From contig CM064671.1 of the NCBI GenBank assembly GCA_032717465.1, positions 56,929,394 to 56,993,393 on the forward strand: a stretch of DNA of 64,000 bases. Reading direction: 5' to 3'. A program made the translations under genes and the position numbers. The stretch comes from Coenobita brevimanus (lineage: Eukaryota; Arthropoda; Malacostraca; Decapoda; Coenobitidae). Numbering within the stretch: the stretch's first letter is position 1; the number at the start of each line of letters is the position of its first letter. Shown one piece after another: positions 33,905-45,025 of the stretch. Below the pieces are notes generated by a model that ran no database searches, was not told the DNA's origin, and was given only the letters and a program-made list of their open reading frames with translations.

Positions 33905-36207
33905 TCAACTCAACTCCCTCTGCCGTGGCTGCCTTTCCGTGGTGGCGCAGACGTGGCAGCACACCTGTGCACTCCTGCCGCCTCTGGTGAGATTTTGGCC
34001 TTCGAGTGGTGGTGGTAACTTTTCAAGATAGTGCTGTGAAGCCCAGTCTCTCGCAGCAAGCCTGTTTGGTGTGTCCGGCACATCACTTTTATACCCTCGT
34101 GGCATTGACGACTGTGGACCGTATTCCTGTAGGAGTTCATACACCAATTCATGTATGAACTTACACATAGTGATCGTTTTTGTTGATTTCTGCCAATAGC
34201 AGTGATGCACATTCAGCACGTACACGTCCACCAAGTGGAAAAAGAGTTTCTTATACCACTTGATAGAACGACGAATGCACTCCACACTACCAATCTGCAT
34301 GTCACTTTTATCAACGAAGCGCATGTTTTGATTGTAGACCGTGATTGCATTTGGCTTACAAATACACTCTCCTGTCGCACGGTCTCGTTTCCTGGTGTTG
34401 ATGAGAGCACCTGTGTGCACAGTTGATAGCATGTGCATATCACGCTTGTCTCGCCGATGCAGGGCAAGGAGATCCGTGCTACACTGCAACACAACTGTGC
34501 CTCTTCCTGAACATCGCCAAACTTTGGTATGCCACGTCTGTTGTAATGTACGGTGCCACAGCAACCGATTCCACGTAAGAGCAGGTGCAATGCCAATTCA
34601 GGAGAGGTGTACCAATTATCTGTGTAGAGAATGTGCCCTCTACCCTCATAATTTTCCATCATTTGCTTCACAACTGCACAAGAAATCCCAAGATAATCAT
34701 TATGTGGAATATCGGTCATTGCACCTGTGTAAATAATCATATCAAGGGCAACACCCGTATAACAATCACACAGCACAAATAGCTTTATGTCAAAATGATG
34801 CTGTTTTGATGGGATGCACTACCTGAACGAGATACGTCCCTGGAACAGCATCAGCGACTTGTCAATCACGAGCTTTTGACAAGCCCCCCAAAAGCATTGG
34901 AGTTTGCCTCTGAGGTTTTCCAAAACCGTCCTGATCTTATGCAAACTGTCTGTTGGGTCCAAGGCTGTATTATCACTGAAATCAAGGAACCTGAGGATGT
35001 TCTGGTACGTGTTCCGTGACATGTACTTGCTGAATACATCGACCCGAGTCAACACATCGGAGGTCCAGTCGTCGATAGTCGCATGTTTTTTCACTAAGGG
35101 CATCAGTATCATCAGTGCCATGAACACATACATGGTGGGCACTGTCATGTCAGTCCAGTGTTATGTCCTGTATGTCTCTTCATGTGCAAAGTCAGCTCCT
35201 GTCTGTGCAAAAAATCTATTTGTCTCATCGCAAATGAGTGTTATGAGGTGCAGGTCAAAATTTGCCAGAAAATAGCTCATTATCGAGCTCATCACCGTCA
35301 ATTCAGTCGTGTCCCTGACTACGGAGTTTGTCTCGTTAAAGTCAAACGTCCTGGGTCTCTCTCCACCTGTAAGCTGCACATGAAGGGGAGAGTTGCACTA
35401 TTCTCTGTTGCCTCCCACACTGTGAGGTAGTCTTGTGCACCTTCCGTCCTCGCTGCTGAACTGTCCTGACCCCTGGTTTTGAGGAGTAGGTCCCCAGGGC
35501 ACGGTGTGGTGGTGAGGGGGCACGGGATGTGCTGGGCAGTGGTGAGGGGGCACAGGAGATGCTGGGCAATGGTGAGGGGGCATGGGAGGTGCTGGACAGT
35601 GGTTTGGGGCCACGAGAGGTGATACGAGATGGTGATGGGGCACAAGAGGTGCTTGGCAGTGGTGAGGTGGCACAAGAGACATTGCAAGGTGATGCAGTGG
35701 TGCCTGTGATGGTGGTGAGTGGTGAGGTGGCCCTGAAGGTGGTAGTGGGTGGAGGAGTAGCACCGGCAGTGGTGGTGGGTGGTGAAGTGGTTCTTGAAGT
35801 GGTAGGAAGTGGTGAGGTGGGACAAGAGATTTTGCGGGGTGGTGAGGTTGCGATTGCATGATGTGGCAGGGCAATGCGGGGTGAGTGCACCTGCACTCCA
35901 GGCTTCCCTTCCTCCTCCTCCGTCTCCTCTTCATTAGTGGTGGAGCTGTACGGCGAGGTGGTGGTGGCTTGTGATCACTGTCACTGTCCGAGGAACTGTT
36001 GTCCTCCTTGGTAGTGGGAGAGTGGTACCACTCATCACCACTCTCCTCACTACCCCCCACCATACTCCCCACCTCAATATCAGACCCAATTCGGTCCTCA
36101 TCGTTCTCTTCCCCACGAAGCAACAGCTCCGACCTACGGGGCCAGAGAGGGCGGCGCTGGGTGTGGGTAGGGGCCGTGAGAGAGGCCGAACTTGGATGTC
36201 CACTCAT
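33905..36207 (-). pseudogene. PB1 piggyBac transposase (DDE_Tnp_1_7), multiply frameshifted
   Basis: The ATG at 36205-36207 starts a frame with an acidic Ser-rich N-terminus (EENDEDRIGSDIEVG, SSSDSDSDHKPPPP, MKRRRRRRKG). A repeat-expanded Pro/Ser/Thr segment follows, then the catalytic core in several frames: LMILMPLVKKHATIDDWTS, FSKYMSRNTYQNILRFLDFS, KLVIDKSLMLFQGRISF (first Asp), GHILYTDNWYTSPELALHLL (second Asp), and CKPNAITVYNQNMRFVDKSD near the third Asp region. A CCHVC pair near the end recalls the C-terminal Cys-rich domain. At least four frame changes make it inactive. Its job was cut-and-paste excision and integration at TTAA. Confidence 0.87.
35505..35870. repeat. About 30-bp minisatellite inside the PB1 transposase gene
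   Basis: Degenerate units such as GTGCTGGGCAGTGGTGAGGG recur about a dozen times at roughly 30-bp steps. On the coding (minus) strand they encode Pro/Ser/Thr-rich or His/Pro-rich repeats depending on frame. The unit is a multiple of three, so expansion would have kept the frame. Confidence 0.8.
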
Positions 36208-36398
36208 TGTGGAAGTGGTCGGTTTACTGAAGTGTGGGGTGTATGGGAGTGTAGAGTAGGTCAGCCTGAAGTTCTTCAGAGTGTTCGTTCACTTCCCAAA
36301 AATTTTCGCCGTTTTTTGTAGGCCGCACTTAAATGACACTTGCAGCCATATATCAGCTAAACATCATTTGGCTCTGGCGGCCATTGAGGAATTTCAAA

Positions 36399-36420
36399 AT
36401 CTATCTATCTATCTATCTAT
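36399..36420. repeat. (CTAT)n, 3' tail of antisense RTE-A
   Basis: About five units. On the minus strand it is the GATA tail of the RTE-A copy at 36421-37482. Confidence 0.9.
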
Positions 36421-36888
36421 AGCCCGACGCCCTAATCCCTCAAAGGGTGGCCGCAGACAAAACGCCTCCAAGTCGCTCTGTCACCCACCATTTGACTACT
36501 CTCCCCCCAACTCACCCCCCCTCCCCCATATACCTCTCTACTCCATCCCTCCACCTCATCCTCGGTCTACCCCTCCCTCTCCCTCCCTCCACCTCACCTA
36601 CAGTATATACACCCTCTTATGGTGGTACCATTCTTAAGTGGCAGTTTGGGTGGGGCACGAACCTCTGTACAGTGTTGTCACGTGATTCATACCTGCTATG
36701 TGAATGGCTCTGATATATGTAATAGGCATCACAATAAGATAAACACAATAATATAATGGTAACGTGTGTATTATAATATATGAAAGAACAGTAAACCTAT
36801 TAGGCTTAAAATATTTATATGGCAATACAGTACAATATGTACATTATAACGTAAAAGAAAATAACCAAAATGTATCCTAAAATACCAC

Positions 36889-36892
<4 letters not shown>

Positions 36893-36936
<44 letters not shown>

Positions 36937-36945
36937 GAGAGAGAG
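36893..36945. repeat. (GA)n microsatellite in TIR-1
   Basis: About 25 GA units with one GTGA interruption, followed by a G run. Confidence 0.93.
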
Positions 36946-37204
36946 GAGGGGGGGGAAGACAGACCAGGGGCAGTGCTGAGTGCAGCTGAGTGAGAAATGG
37001 AGGAAGGGAGGGAACGAAGGAGGGAGAGAGTGACTGAATGAACACAAATCATGGCGCCACAATAGTGAGGTCATCTGGCGCCATATGTAAAACAATAATA
37101 TTTTTAAATATAATTAGGTATAATAAAAACAAAAAGAAATGAAAGCACAAGTTTGTCACTCATAAAAGAAACAAAATTCCCAAAGGTGACGCACATCTCC
37201 CCCC

Positions 37205-37206
<2 letters not shown>

Positions 37207-37236
<30 letters not shown>
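37207..37236. repeat. (GA)n microsatellite in TIR-1
   Basis: About 15 GA units just inside the right inverted repeat. It is in the same orientation as the left GA array, so it is not part of the inverted repeat. Confidence 0.93.
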
Positions 37237-37240
<4 letters not shown>

Positions 37241-37491
37241 CATCGCGGGTATGGAAAACGTGGCAACACTGTACAGAGGTTCGTGCCCCACCCAGACCGC
37301 CAGTTAAGAATGGTACCACCATAGTCAGTCTTTCATTCTCCATTCTCTTCACATGTCCAAACCACCTCAGTGTATTTCTCCTAATCTTCTCAACCACATC
37401 CACATCCACCCCACAACGTTCCTTCACTTCTTCATTCGTCAACCTGTCCCTCCACGTCACTCCACATGCTCCTCTCAAGTAACTATAATTA

Positions 37492-37534
<43 letters not shown>

Positions 37535-37559
37535 TAATAATAGTAATAATAATAATAAT
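37492..37559. repeat. (TAA)n microsatellite
   Basis: About 22 TAA/AAT units with a few substitutions. It lies exactly between two RTE-A fragments pointing away from each other. Confidence 0.93.
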
Positions 37560-37922
37560 GAGGAGCCTGTGGAGTCACATGGAGAGGCAGGCTGACGAAT
37601 GAGGATATAAAGGAGCGTTGTAGTGTGGATGTGGATGGATAGGAAGCGTTATAAGGAACACACTGAGGTGGTTTGGTCATGTGGAGAGGATGGAGGGTGA
37701 AAGACTGACGAAGAGAGTGTATGTGAGTGAGGTGGAGGGGGGAAGAGGGAGGGGGAGCCCGAGGATGAGATGGAGGGATGGGGTGGAGAGGTATATGAGA
37801 GAGGGGGGTGTGAGTTGGGAGCAGGTCAGTGAAATGGCGGGGGACAGGGTGACTTGGAGGCGATTTGTTTGTGGCCACCCCAAACGGAATTGAGGCGTCT
37901 GGCAATAGATAGATAGATAGAT
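37560..37922 (+). mobile_element. RTE-A 3' fragment
   Basis: Starts in the RGACGVTW block, almost the same RTE-A position as its inverted neighbour. It runs through WFGHVERMEGERLTKRVY, GRGSPRMRWRDGVERYMREG and WRRFVCGHPKRN to the tail GGCGTCTGGCAATAGATAGA and (GATA)n at 37906-37922, then AAT repeats to 37942. One frame change occurs near 37640. Confidence 0.9.
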
Positions 37923-37942
37923 TGAATAATAATAATAATAAT

Positions 37943-39296
37943 AGTTCATAACTCTCAACAAGGATTTCGATTTTTTGTGGATTATCTGTGCAACTACCAG
38001 ACGATTTTCTCAACTAAGAAGAGCGCAAACTGTATTTGTGAAAAGTTTATTTAGATCTGTACCCTTTGCAGTAGGCTAAAGCCATGCCTGCTACATACTT
38101 CTGTACAACAGATTGGCAAGAAGCACTATCAACATCTATAATTCCAAGGAGGAAATTTGAGTACACGTCTTCAGTGTACTATATATTCACTGACTGAAAA
38201 TAGGACACGTTACTGCCATGGCAAAATGTACCCTTATTATGATATCCAAATGAGTCCACTAATGGACTCATTTACTTTTTCAGAAAAATAATGATACCTC
38301 AGATTTGCCGACCTCTTGCTGGCCATATACGATTCAGCAAAAATGTTTGTAGTGGGGGCAGTAAAATGACCATCAGAGTGTTGTAATAACTAAGTTTTGT
38401 CAGAATCTGTGGATGTCGCTGTTATAAGTCTACAGACAGCTTATGAGATAATATATTTGCAGCACTCGCTTTAAATGTATGCTGCAGATGAATCCATACC
38501 GGAAATCAAGCTACCATAGATCGAGAAATGAACATGATAGCCACTGATCTGCCGTGGCTCCGTATCACTAAAAACTGTTAAGTATCAGCTGCTTGCTGGA
38601 TTTCCTTAAATGTATTTTGTTCATTTTATGGTAAAAATACTTATGTAGGCTATGATTATTTTCTAATGTGCTCACAGTTTACTATTTTAAGAGAAAACGA
38701 ATACTAAATAAATGAATAAAACTAAAATTCTGTTAGCAACCGTTATTGTTGGATAGTTCAATGTTGTTTTCTTAAATGACCTCAGAGCTTGCCGTATGTT
38801 TGTGTTAGTTATTTTAGTTATAAATTCTGTCATTTGTTAGTCGCTAAAAAAAAAAAAAAAAAAAAAAATCTGATACGATGATTAAGCTCTATGTTCTGAG
38901 AGACTCATAGAGTAACCGTGATGCATTAAATGATTGAAACATTAACAGACAAGAACATTTCCATCAACGGTGACAAATGATTTGCTAGGGTAACATAAAA
39001 ATTACCAGCAGCAAATACAATAAAAACGTAGCAGACACCACCAGTACAAAATTTACTCTTTCAGACTCTGACATCCACCGACCACTAACTCTCCAGTTGG
39101 TAAACCAGTTACTCTTTGTTACCTTGTGCGATGAGGTGTAGAGAGGGACAAGACGACCACTACGGCCCTCTCCACAGCTCCCGTCATTTTATAGGCAGTA
39201 GTCTAGCACTGGTAGCCTCGGGTGATACACAGCGCCTGCGTTAGCCTCACGCTGTGTTACCTGCTTCTCCCAGGCACCACTACACTTGTATGGGAG
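37943..39296. other. Unassigned DNA with a poly(A) run
   Basis: No gene recognised. An A run of about 23 lies at 38846-38868 with no identifiable retroelement upstream. Confidence 0.45.
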
Positions 39297-39552
39297 GGGG
39301 AACACTCTCCTGTGTGGAAGCAGCTGGACTGTTTTCTAAGATTTAGAGATCAGTGTTTTTCTATTTTTACTGTTTATTATTTGTACTTGGTGTTCTATTT
39401 TTTGGTGTCTATTCAGTGTACTTTGTATGTTTTATTTTATTTGTGTTTCATCCTCTTGTCTGCTTTTGTGCTTTGTCGTTTATTAATTGTTGTCAGGCGG
39501 CATATGACCCTGGTACTTGCGTCGCCAGTTATTATTTCAGTGAATCACTCAA
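39297..39552 (+). mobile_element. Jockey-like element 3' fragment
   Basis: From GCAGCTGGACT through the T-rich region with TTTGTGTTTCATCCTCTTGT to GTCGCCAGTTATTATTTCAG and GTGAATCACTC, this parallels 58868-59128, the 3' end of a jockey-like element whose coding end is still readable there. Almost all of it is 3' untranslated sequence. Confidence 0.6.
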
Positions 39553-39980
39553 ACTGTCCCTTTTAATATTGCTTACATTTGTCGTCTCTCCATCTTGAAT
39601 ACTGGTCTGTAGCAGGATAACCGTTAAGTTCGAGTACGTAATTTGTATTATATTAATCTGCTGACAGACCTTTAGTAGAAAATCGGTTTAAAAAGGCTAT
39701 AGCCTTTCTTAAATCCTCGAATTGGGAAAGTCTGTTCAAAGCTAAAGAAAAGCATTTGGTGACACGAAAGAAAACTAAAACCTAAGTCACGAAATTTAGA
39801 GGTAAACTTAGCCCAAAACTGCCATCTCACCATCTTAAATATCGAACTATAACAAGATATAAAAAGAACAGAGTGGCAGTCATAAGAACAGGCTATAGAT
39901 AAGATATAATGTCACAGAATTGTCTTTTTCTGCAAATTAGCTACAACAGGGGATTAACACTCGACTATGGTTGTACTCAC

Positions 39981-39982
<2 letters not shown>

Positions 39983-40047
<65 letters not shown>
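39983..40047. repeat. (AT)n microsatellite
   Basis: About 32 AT units; no retroelement recognised alongside. Confidence 0.96.
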
Positions 40048-40051
<4 letters not shown>

Positions 40052-41193
40052 GGATACAGAGCCGTAGTATTGCCTTTCCTGCAATTAAACAGTAACATTA
40101 GATTAATACTATAATGCGAAGTAGTCAGGAAAAAAGTGTTAGGGATGGATAGTGAAGCAGTTTTGCCATAGGATTATTCCTGTGAGGCATACCGTGGACA
40201 AAAGAATCTTCATAAGTTTCAGTCCCTCCACAGTAACAACTACTCTTCTTCCAAAACACCGCACCGTACGTAGTCTGGCATCTTCTCTGCACCTCAGTTT
40301 TAAAAACTTCCTCCGATGTTCCTTTGTTCTGCATCACTCATGCCCTCCAATTAGCTTGATATGTGCTCAAAGCGGTATGTTGTTATACTGTATATAGGGG
40401 TGATAGCTGCAAAATATGGGCAGCGAGACACATGAAAATCCTGTGAAAAATTTTAAGATCATCAAATTTTCCACCAATATATAATGCGTGTGAGGGGGTA
40501 AAAACAGAACATTAAAAAACAAGCAGTTAGTGTGTATAGTTAAATTGAGCATACGTGAAATAACTCAACGGTTGACCCATATATTCTCAGTTCAACCTCA
40601 CAGGCTAAATAATGCATAAAAAACGTGCTGCATCATGCCAAGTAAGATGGGACCATACATATATGGCCAAGTTAAGAAATGGAATGTAATCCTCGAGACA
40701 GACAGACAGACAGAGGGGAAGGCGGGGGGAAGCAGAGGAAGCAGTCCTTTTCATGGGCATCTACCTACATACTTCATCCATCAATTTTTCCAACTGTATT
40801 ATTCCGTATGATACTTGCAATTGGAACAGACCTTTCCGTCCCGTCAGTGGGAGAGTGATAGCCGGAATTAACCATTCCCCATGCTGGCCAGATGTCATCA
40901 GTAGGGGTGTCTGAATTCCGAAGAAGTGCATATGAGAGTCCAAGTTCTTGCTGTATTACGTATATATCTGCTTATCACATATGTCACCGAAATAGTATGG
41001 TAATAAGACAAAAGACGTAACTGATAGATATGCCCACCCCTCCAATATTTCAGGGGGAAAGGAAAAATGATTAAACCCCACCAGTGCGATATTCCAAAAG
41101 GAAAGAAATTATTATGTAAAGGAGAGGGACGAAGTCAGGGTAAACTGTGGTCTGGGTAAGGATCTATTACGTGGCAGGAGTTCGTGTTGTTAG

Positions 41194-41195
<2 letters not shown>
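40048..41195. other. Unassigned DNA
   Basis: No gene or repeat family recognised; short CAGA repeat at about 40698-40714. Confidence 0.45.

Positions 41196-41266
<71 letters not shown>
41196..41266. repeat. (TA)n microsatellite
   Basis: About 35 TA units abutting the truncated 5' side of J copy 1. Confidence 0.96.
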
Positions 41267-41267
<1 letters not shown>

Positions 41268-42204
41268 TATAGATGATATCAGCCAGAATGTCTCAGTACT
41301 GGAACTTGATTCTCCCGAAATTCCCCCACTTAAAATACAGACAAGATTCGTAAAATCCATCCTAGACAGTTTACCTACCAACAAAGCTCCAGGCCCAGAT
41401 GGAATTCCTCCAATTGTTTTGAAAAAGTGTTCCCCTGAACTTGGCTCTGTCCTAGCCAAATTATTCAGACTATGGATACGTACTTCTTTATTCCCAAATT
41501 CATGGAAAGAAGCCAATATCCACCCAGTTCAGAAGAAAGGAAGTTCGTCTGACCCCTCTAATTACAGACCAATAGCTGTCACATCTTCTCTTGGTAAGGT
41601 ATTTGAAACTTTAATTAATAAGCATATTGTTAAACATCTTGAATCCAACAACTTAATTAGTGATAGACAATACGGTTTTCGCCACGAAAGATCCACCATT
41701 GACATACTCAATCTCTTAACTCATACCACCCATCAATCAATTGATCTTTTTGGAGAAACTCATGCAGTAGCTCTTGATATCTCTAAAGCTTTCGACAGAG
41801 TATGGCACCGTTCCCTGCTGTCCAAACTCCTTGCTATGGACTAACGTCTTTTGTTCCTTTGATTTCTTCTTATCTTAGTGACAGGAAAATAAGAGTAAAA
41901 GTAGATGATGTATATTCGAATTTCCACTCAATTAACGCCGGCGTGCCGCAGGGATCAGTTCTGGCGCCAACCCTATTTCTGGTTCATATTAATGATCTCT
42001 TATCTGTCACTCACAATCCCGTTCACTCATATGCAGATGACTCAACACTACATAGTTCATTCACACTCAGACATCCATTTACAAAGTCTAATATCTCTAC
42101 CTCTCAACTCAGTACAGCCATCTCCATAAATCAAGATCTAGCTACAATCAGTGAATGGGGACAAAACAACCTTGTCTCTTTTAATGCTAGTAAAACTGAA
42201 TATA
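41267..42204 (+). pseudogene. J copy 1 reverse transcriptase core
   Basis: RT blocks in order: PTNKAPGPDGIPPIVLKKCS, WKEANIHPVQKKGSSSDPSN, YRPIAVTSSLGKVFETLI, RQYGFRHERSTIDILNLLT, VALDISKAFDRVWHRSLLSK (catalytic Asp), AGVPQGSVLAPTLFLVHIND, SYADDSTLHSS (catalytic Asp pair) and NLVSFNASKTE. One base is missing near 41828, where the sister copy has an extra C (CTCCCTTGC against CTCCTTGC), and this shifts the frame in the middle of the RT. The coding is then cut by RTE-A and resumes at 42666. Confidence 0.87.
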
Positions 42205-42665
42205 AGCATATTGTGATACCAACTCTAACGTACGGAAGTGAAGCTTGGACATTGTTGGAAGGACACAAGTCAAGAGTGAGAGCAGTGGAAATGAGTTATT
42301 TAAGAGGAGCCTGTGGAGTCACGTGGAGTGACAGGCTGACGAATGAGGATATAAAGGAGCGTTGTGGTGTGGATGTGGATGTGATAGGAAGCGTTATGAG
42401 GAACACACTGAGGTGGTTTGGCCATGTGGAGAGGATGGAGGGTGAAAGACTGACGAAGAGAGTGTATGTGAGTGAGGTGGAGGGGGGAAGAGGGAGGGGG
42501 AGGCCGAGGATGAGATGGAGGGATGGGGTGGAGAGGTATATGAGAGAGGGGGGTGTGAGTTGGGAGCAGGTCAGTGAAATGGCGGGGGACAGGGCGACTT
42601 GGAGGCGATTTGTTTGTGGCCACCCCAAACGGGACTGAGGCGTCTGGCAATAGATAGATAGATAG
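42205..42665 (+). mobile_element. RTE-A fragment inserted in J copy 1
   Basis: 461-bp 5'-truncated RTE-A from VIPTLTYGSEAWTLLEGH through RGACGVTWSDRL, GHVERMEGERLTKRVYVSEV and WRRFVCGHPKRD to the GATA tail. It is flanked by a 13-bp duplication, AAAACTGAATATA (42192-42204) and AAAACTAAATATA (42666-42678), with one mismatch. The RTE-A coding is open to its natural stop. Confidence 0.92.
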
Positions 42666-43353
42666 AAAACTAAATATATACAGTTTACTAATAGACAGAT
42701 ATTGCCAGATTAGTACATTACCTTCAGTGCTACTAATATTCCCATCTCCAAAAGTATTGAAATTCTTGGTTTCTCACTTAACAGTGCCCTCAGCTGGACC
42801 TCTCATGTCAGATCACTTGCTAAGGCCGCCTCAAAGAAACTTGGATTATTGTACAGAGTCCGTAACTTCTTCGCCGATGAGCAGTTAGCTATAATTTATG
42901 AGTCATGTGTGCTCTCAGCTTGAATATTGCTCACCCTTGTGGAATGGTTGTGGAGAGGTTGCATTGAGACAACTGGACAAAATTCAGAATAAAGCTGTTA
43001 GAATCATTAACAACCCTGCTATTACATATAAACTACCTCCCCTGCAAGTAAGAAGGAATGTTGCCTCCCTTGCATTATTTTACAGATATTTTTTTGGCAA
43101 GTGCTCAGACGAGGTTGCGTCCATGGTGCCGCCTCTCCATGCCTTCCCTCGTGCTACACGGGCATCTGGTAGCGCTCATGACTGGAATGTCACTCAACCA
43201 TATTGCAGAACTTCTGCCTATCAGAATTCTTTCATTCCCCGAACTGCATCTCTCTGGAACTCGCTTCCCCAGAGTTGTTTTCCTCCAAATTTCAACCCAC
43301 AACTGTTCAAGTCTAACTGTTACAGATATTTTATGAATGGAGGACACCAGTAG
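42666..43353 (+). pseudogene. J copy 1 C-terminal region
   Basis: Continues J after the RTE-A insertion. A frame change follows, then an open stretch from about 42898: LEYCSPLWNGCGEVALRQLD, KIQNKAVRIINNPAITYKLP, ASLALFYRYFFGKCSDEVAS, PRTASLWNSLPQSCFPPNFN and FKSNCYRYFM, with the stop at 43351-43353. This is the conserved post-RT region of the family and is about 150 codons without a break. Confidence 0.85.
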
Positions 43354-43405
43354 TCTGGTGTATGGATTTTTTTTTTCCCCATTTGTTTTTCCTTCCTCCG
43401 TTCTG

Positions 43406-43406
<1 letters not shown>

Positions 43407-43475
<69 letters not shown>
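43407..43475. repeat. (TA)n microsatellite
   Basis: About 34 TA units immediately after the 3' end of J copy 1. Confidence 0.96.
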
Positions 43476-43477
<2 letters not shown>

Positions 43478-43686
43478 AATCGACCCCACTGGGGGACGAA
43501 ATGGTATGAAAGGCTGAAACTGTATACTAGGAAATGATATCTCAAACCCTGAGTACCACAAATATCCGCCACAGTTTACTTAGGGAACGGGTGCACTCGA
43601 ACACCACTGAGCCCTTCCATTTCTAACAAGAGTAGTTTTTGTTCCCTTACCTACCAGATTTCATACTTCTCATGTTCAGTGAAATA

Positions 43687-43720
<34 letters not shown>

Positions 43721-44754
43721 TTTTTTTTGCCATCTACGCCTCCTTCCACCCTCCATTTCACTACCGTGACATCCTTTCATCACTCTGTTTATAAGCATTC
43801 TCCTTAAGTGATCATTCATTTGAGACACAAACCCTTCATCATTTAAAATCAGGAGCTTTTCTTTTCTTGATTTTTTTTTATGAAGCCATTTATTTTCAGT
43901 CTTCCTCAACCAACGATACTCAAACATATTCCTCGGCTGTCTTCTTTTTACCAGTCTCAGTCTTGATTACTGATATGTAACATTAGTTTCACATCCATAT
44001 TTTAATCCCTACGCCACAATGAGGATTTTTTTTTTTCTTTTAACAAACCCCAGACAGTTATGTTCTATCAATAGAGGATTTCTAGCTGCAAAAGGTTATT
44101 GAACGTTACATGCACACATGTTAGTGCTGAAAAAACTGTTAATGAGATCTAATATCATGTGGCAATAAGATAATAAATAGATAAATAATTAAAGAGTAAA
44201 GAATAAAAGCAGGTAAAAAGTATTCACGAAGAAATTACTAACTCTTTCAACTCTAACTTACGTCAATTTTTTCCTGATTCAAACTGTTCTCTATTTCGTC
44301 ACCGTGAACTTACTTTACCTAACAAGGTTGAGAAGACTATCTATGACCACCAGCTTAAGGTTGTACCTAATTTATATAAAGTGTTCTATCAGTAGCGAGA
44401 ATGAAATAAAAATTGAAATAGGATTGAAGGATTTATTTTGCACTGAAATATAAGAGGAAAAAGAAGGGTGCGTGACAGTCGTAGGTTATCTGACCAGTAT
44501 TCTCGTCGACTAAGAAGGCTCCCTAGCACCTCTTCCATGGCGATATATCTTCCAAACTTCTCATTAATATCCTTGTTATTGCTTCGTGTATAATTTTAAT
44601 GTCGTCATAGACTGCATGACTAACAAACAAGCATATAGTATGGGAGCAGAATAAGCAAGAAACGAAGTGAGAAAGAGGTGTTAGTAAGCTTCCTAACAGC
44701 ACCAGAATATCCTCCTCTGTCCCCTCTGTCTTAGCTTAGTGGGAAGGATACAGA
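43476..44754. other. Unassigned DNA with (TA)n and T tracts
   Basis: (TA)10 at 43684-43703 followed by a 25-base T run to 43728, and a smaller T run at 44028-44036. No gene recognised. Confidence 0.45.
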
Positions 44755-45020
44755 GCACTAGTGAAAGATCTAAGGGACTGGTGGGAGGCTGCAAGAAGTT
44801 ATGGGAAGGGGAAGGAGTGTGTCGAGCCGATATTCTCTCTTCAGTCATAATACAGAAAAGTACAGTATTTAGAAAGGGGAACGAATGTGTACACTGCTTT
44901 TTTCTGGATCTGGGGAAACGATAAGACAGAGCAGACAAACAAGGAATTTGGAAGGTTCTGGGACTATATGGAGTAGAAAGAACAATGCTGAATTGCCATT
45001 AAGAACTCGAATGAGGGTTC
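44755..45020 (+). pseudogene. RTE-like RT fragment
   Basis: In broken frames it encodes HCFFLDLGKR and, shifted, DRADKQGIWKVLGLYGVE. These match the FMDLEKAYDRVDRQGLWKVL RT motif of the RTE families here. Only about 80 codons around RT motif A remain; which of families A-C it belongs to is unclear. Confidence 0.6.
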
Positions 45021-45025
45021 AGGTG

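Larger units (their letters stand above)
32284..36393 (-). mobile_element. PB1, decayed autonomous piggyBac element
   Basis: The left end, CCCCTCCACGGCCG after TCAA (a mutated TTAA) at 32280-32283, and the right end, GGCGGCCATTGAGG followed by a degraded TCAA, correspond to the two termini of PB-N. About 800 bp of left subterminal and 130 bp of right subterminal sequence are shared with PB-N. A broken transposase occupies 33905-36207 on the minus strand. Subterminal near-duplicates (TTCACACGGTCA... at 33150 and 33373) lie between the left end and the gene. About 4.1 kb in total; no longer mobile. Confidence 0.87.
36620..37321. mobile_element. TIR-1, 702-bp non-autonomous DNA transposon with TA duplication
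   Basis: The ends are inverted repeats of about 80 bp (36620-36702 and 37240-37321). They begin TGGTGGTACCATTCTTAA and share GGGTGGGGCACGAACCTCTG with few mismatches. TA flanks both sides (36618-36619 and 37322-37323). Removing the insert plus one TA restores the antisense RTE-A sequence CCTCTTAGTCAGTCTTTC, which matches other copies (CTCTTCGTCAGTCTTTC). The interior has no transposase frame and carries two GA arrays. TA duplication is typical of Tc1/mariner-type transposons, but the terminal sequence is not one I recognise. Confidence 0.9.
36421..37482 (-). mobile_element. RTE-A 3' fragment, interrupted by TIR-1
   Basis: The minus-strand RTE-A C-terminal coding end and tail, in two pieces (36421-36619 and 37322-37482). 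The order of motifs continues across the interruption, which falls in codons just after the GHVKRMENERLT region. It starts (5' end) at 37482 within the SYLRGACGVTWRDRL block, so it is 5'-truncated. It pairs head-to-head with the plus-strand copy at 37560-37922. Confidence 0.87.
41267..43406 (+). mobile_element. J copy 1 (jockey-superfamily), interrupted by RTE-A
   Basis: 5'-truncated non-LTR element in two pieces, 41267-42204 and 42666-43406, around an RTE-A insertion. RT and C-terminal coding are present. The 3' end is T-rich (CCATTTGTTTTTCCTTCC) and runs into a (TA)n array. It corresponds to the paralogous copy at 45026-48740 and to the antisense copy at 18640-19553. No APE domain is left. 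The clade (jockey, CR1 or a related lineage) is not resolved by eye. Confidence 0.87.

Noticed and set aside
35529..35861. Gly/Val-rich plus-strand frame of 110 codons, and the alternative minus-strand frames at 35319-35896
   Set aside because: Products of the about 30-bp minisatellite, open in many frames; the gene is the minus-strand PB1 transposase.
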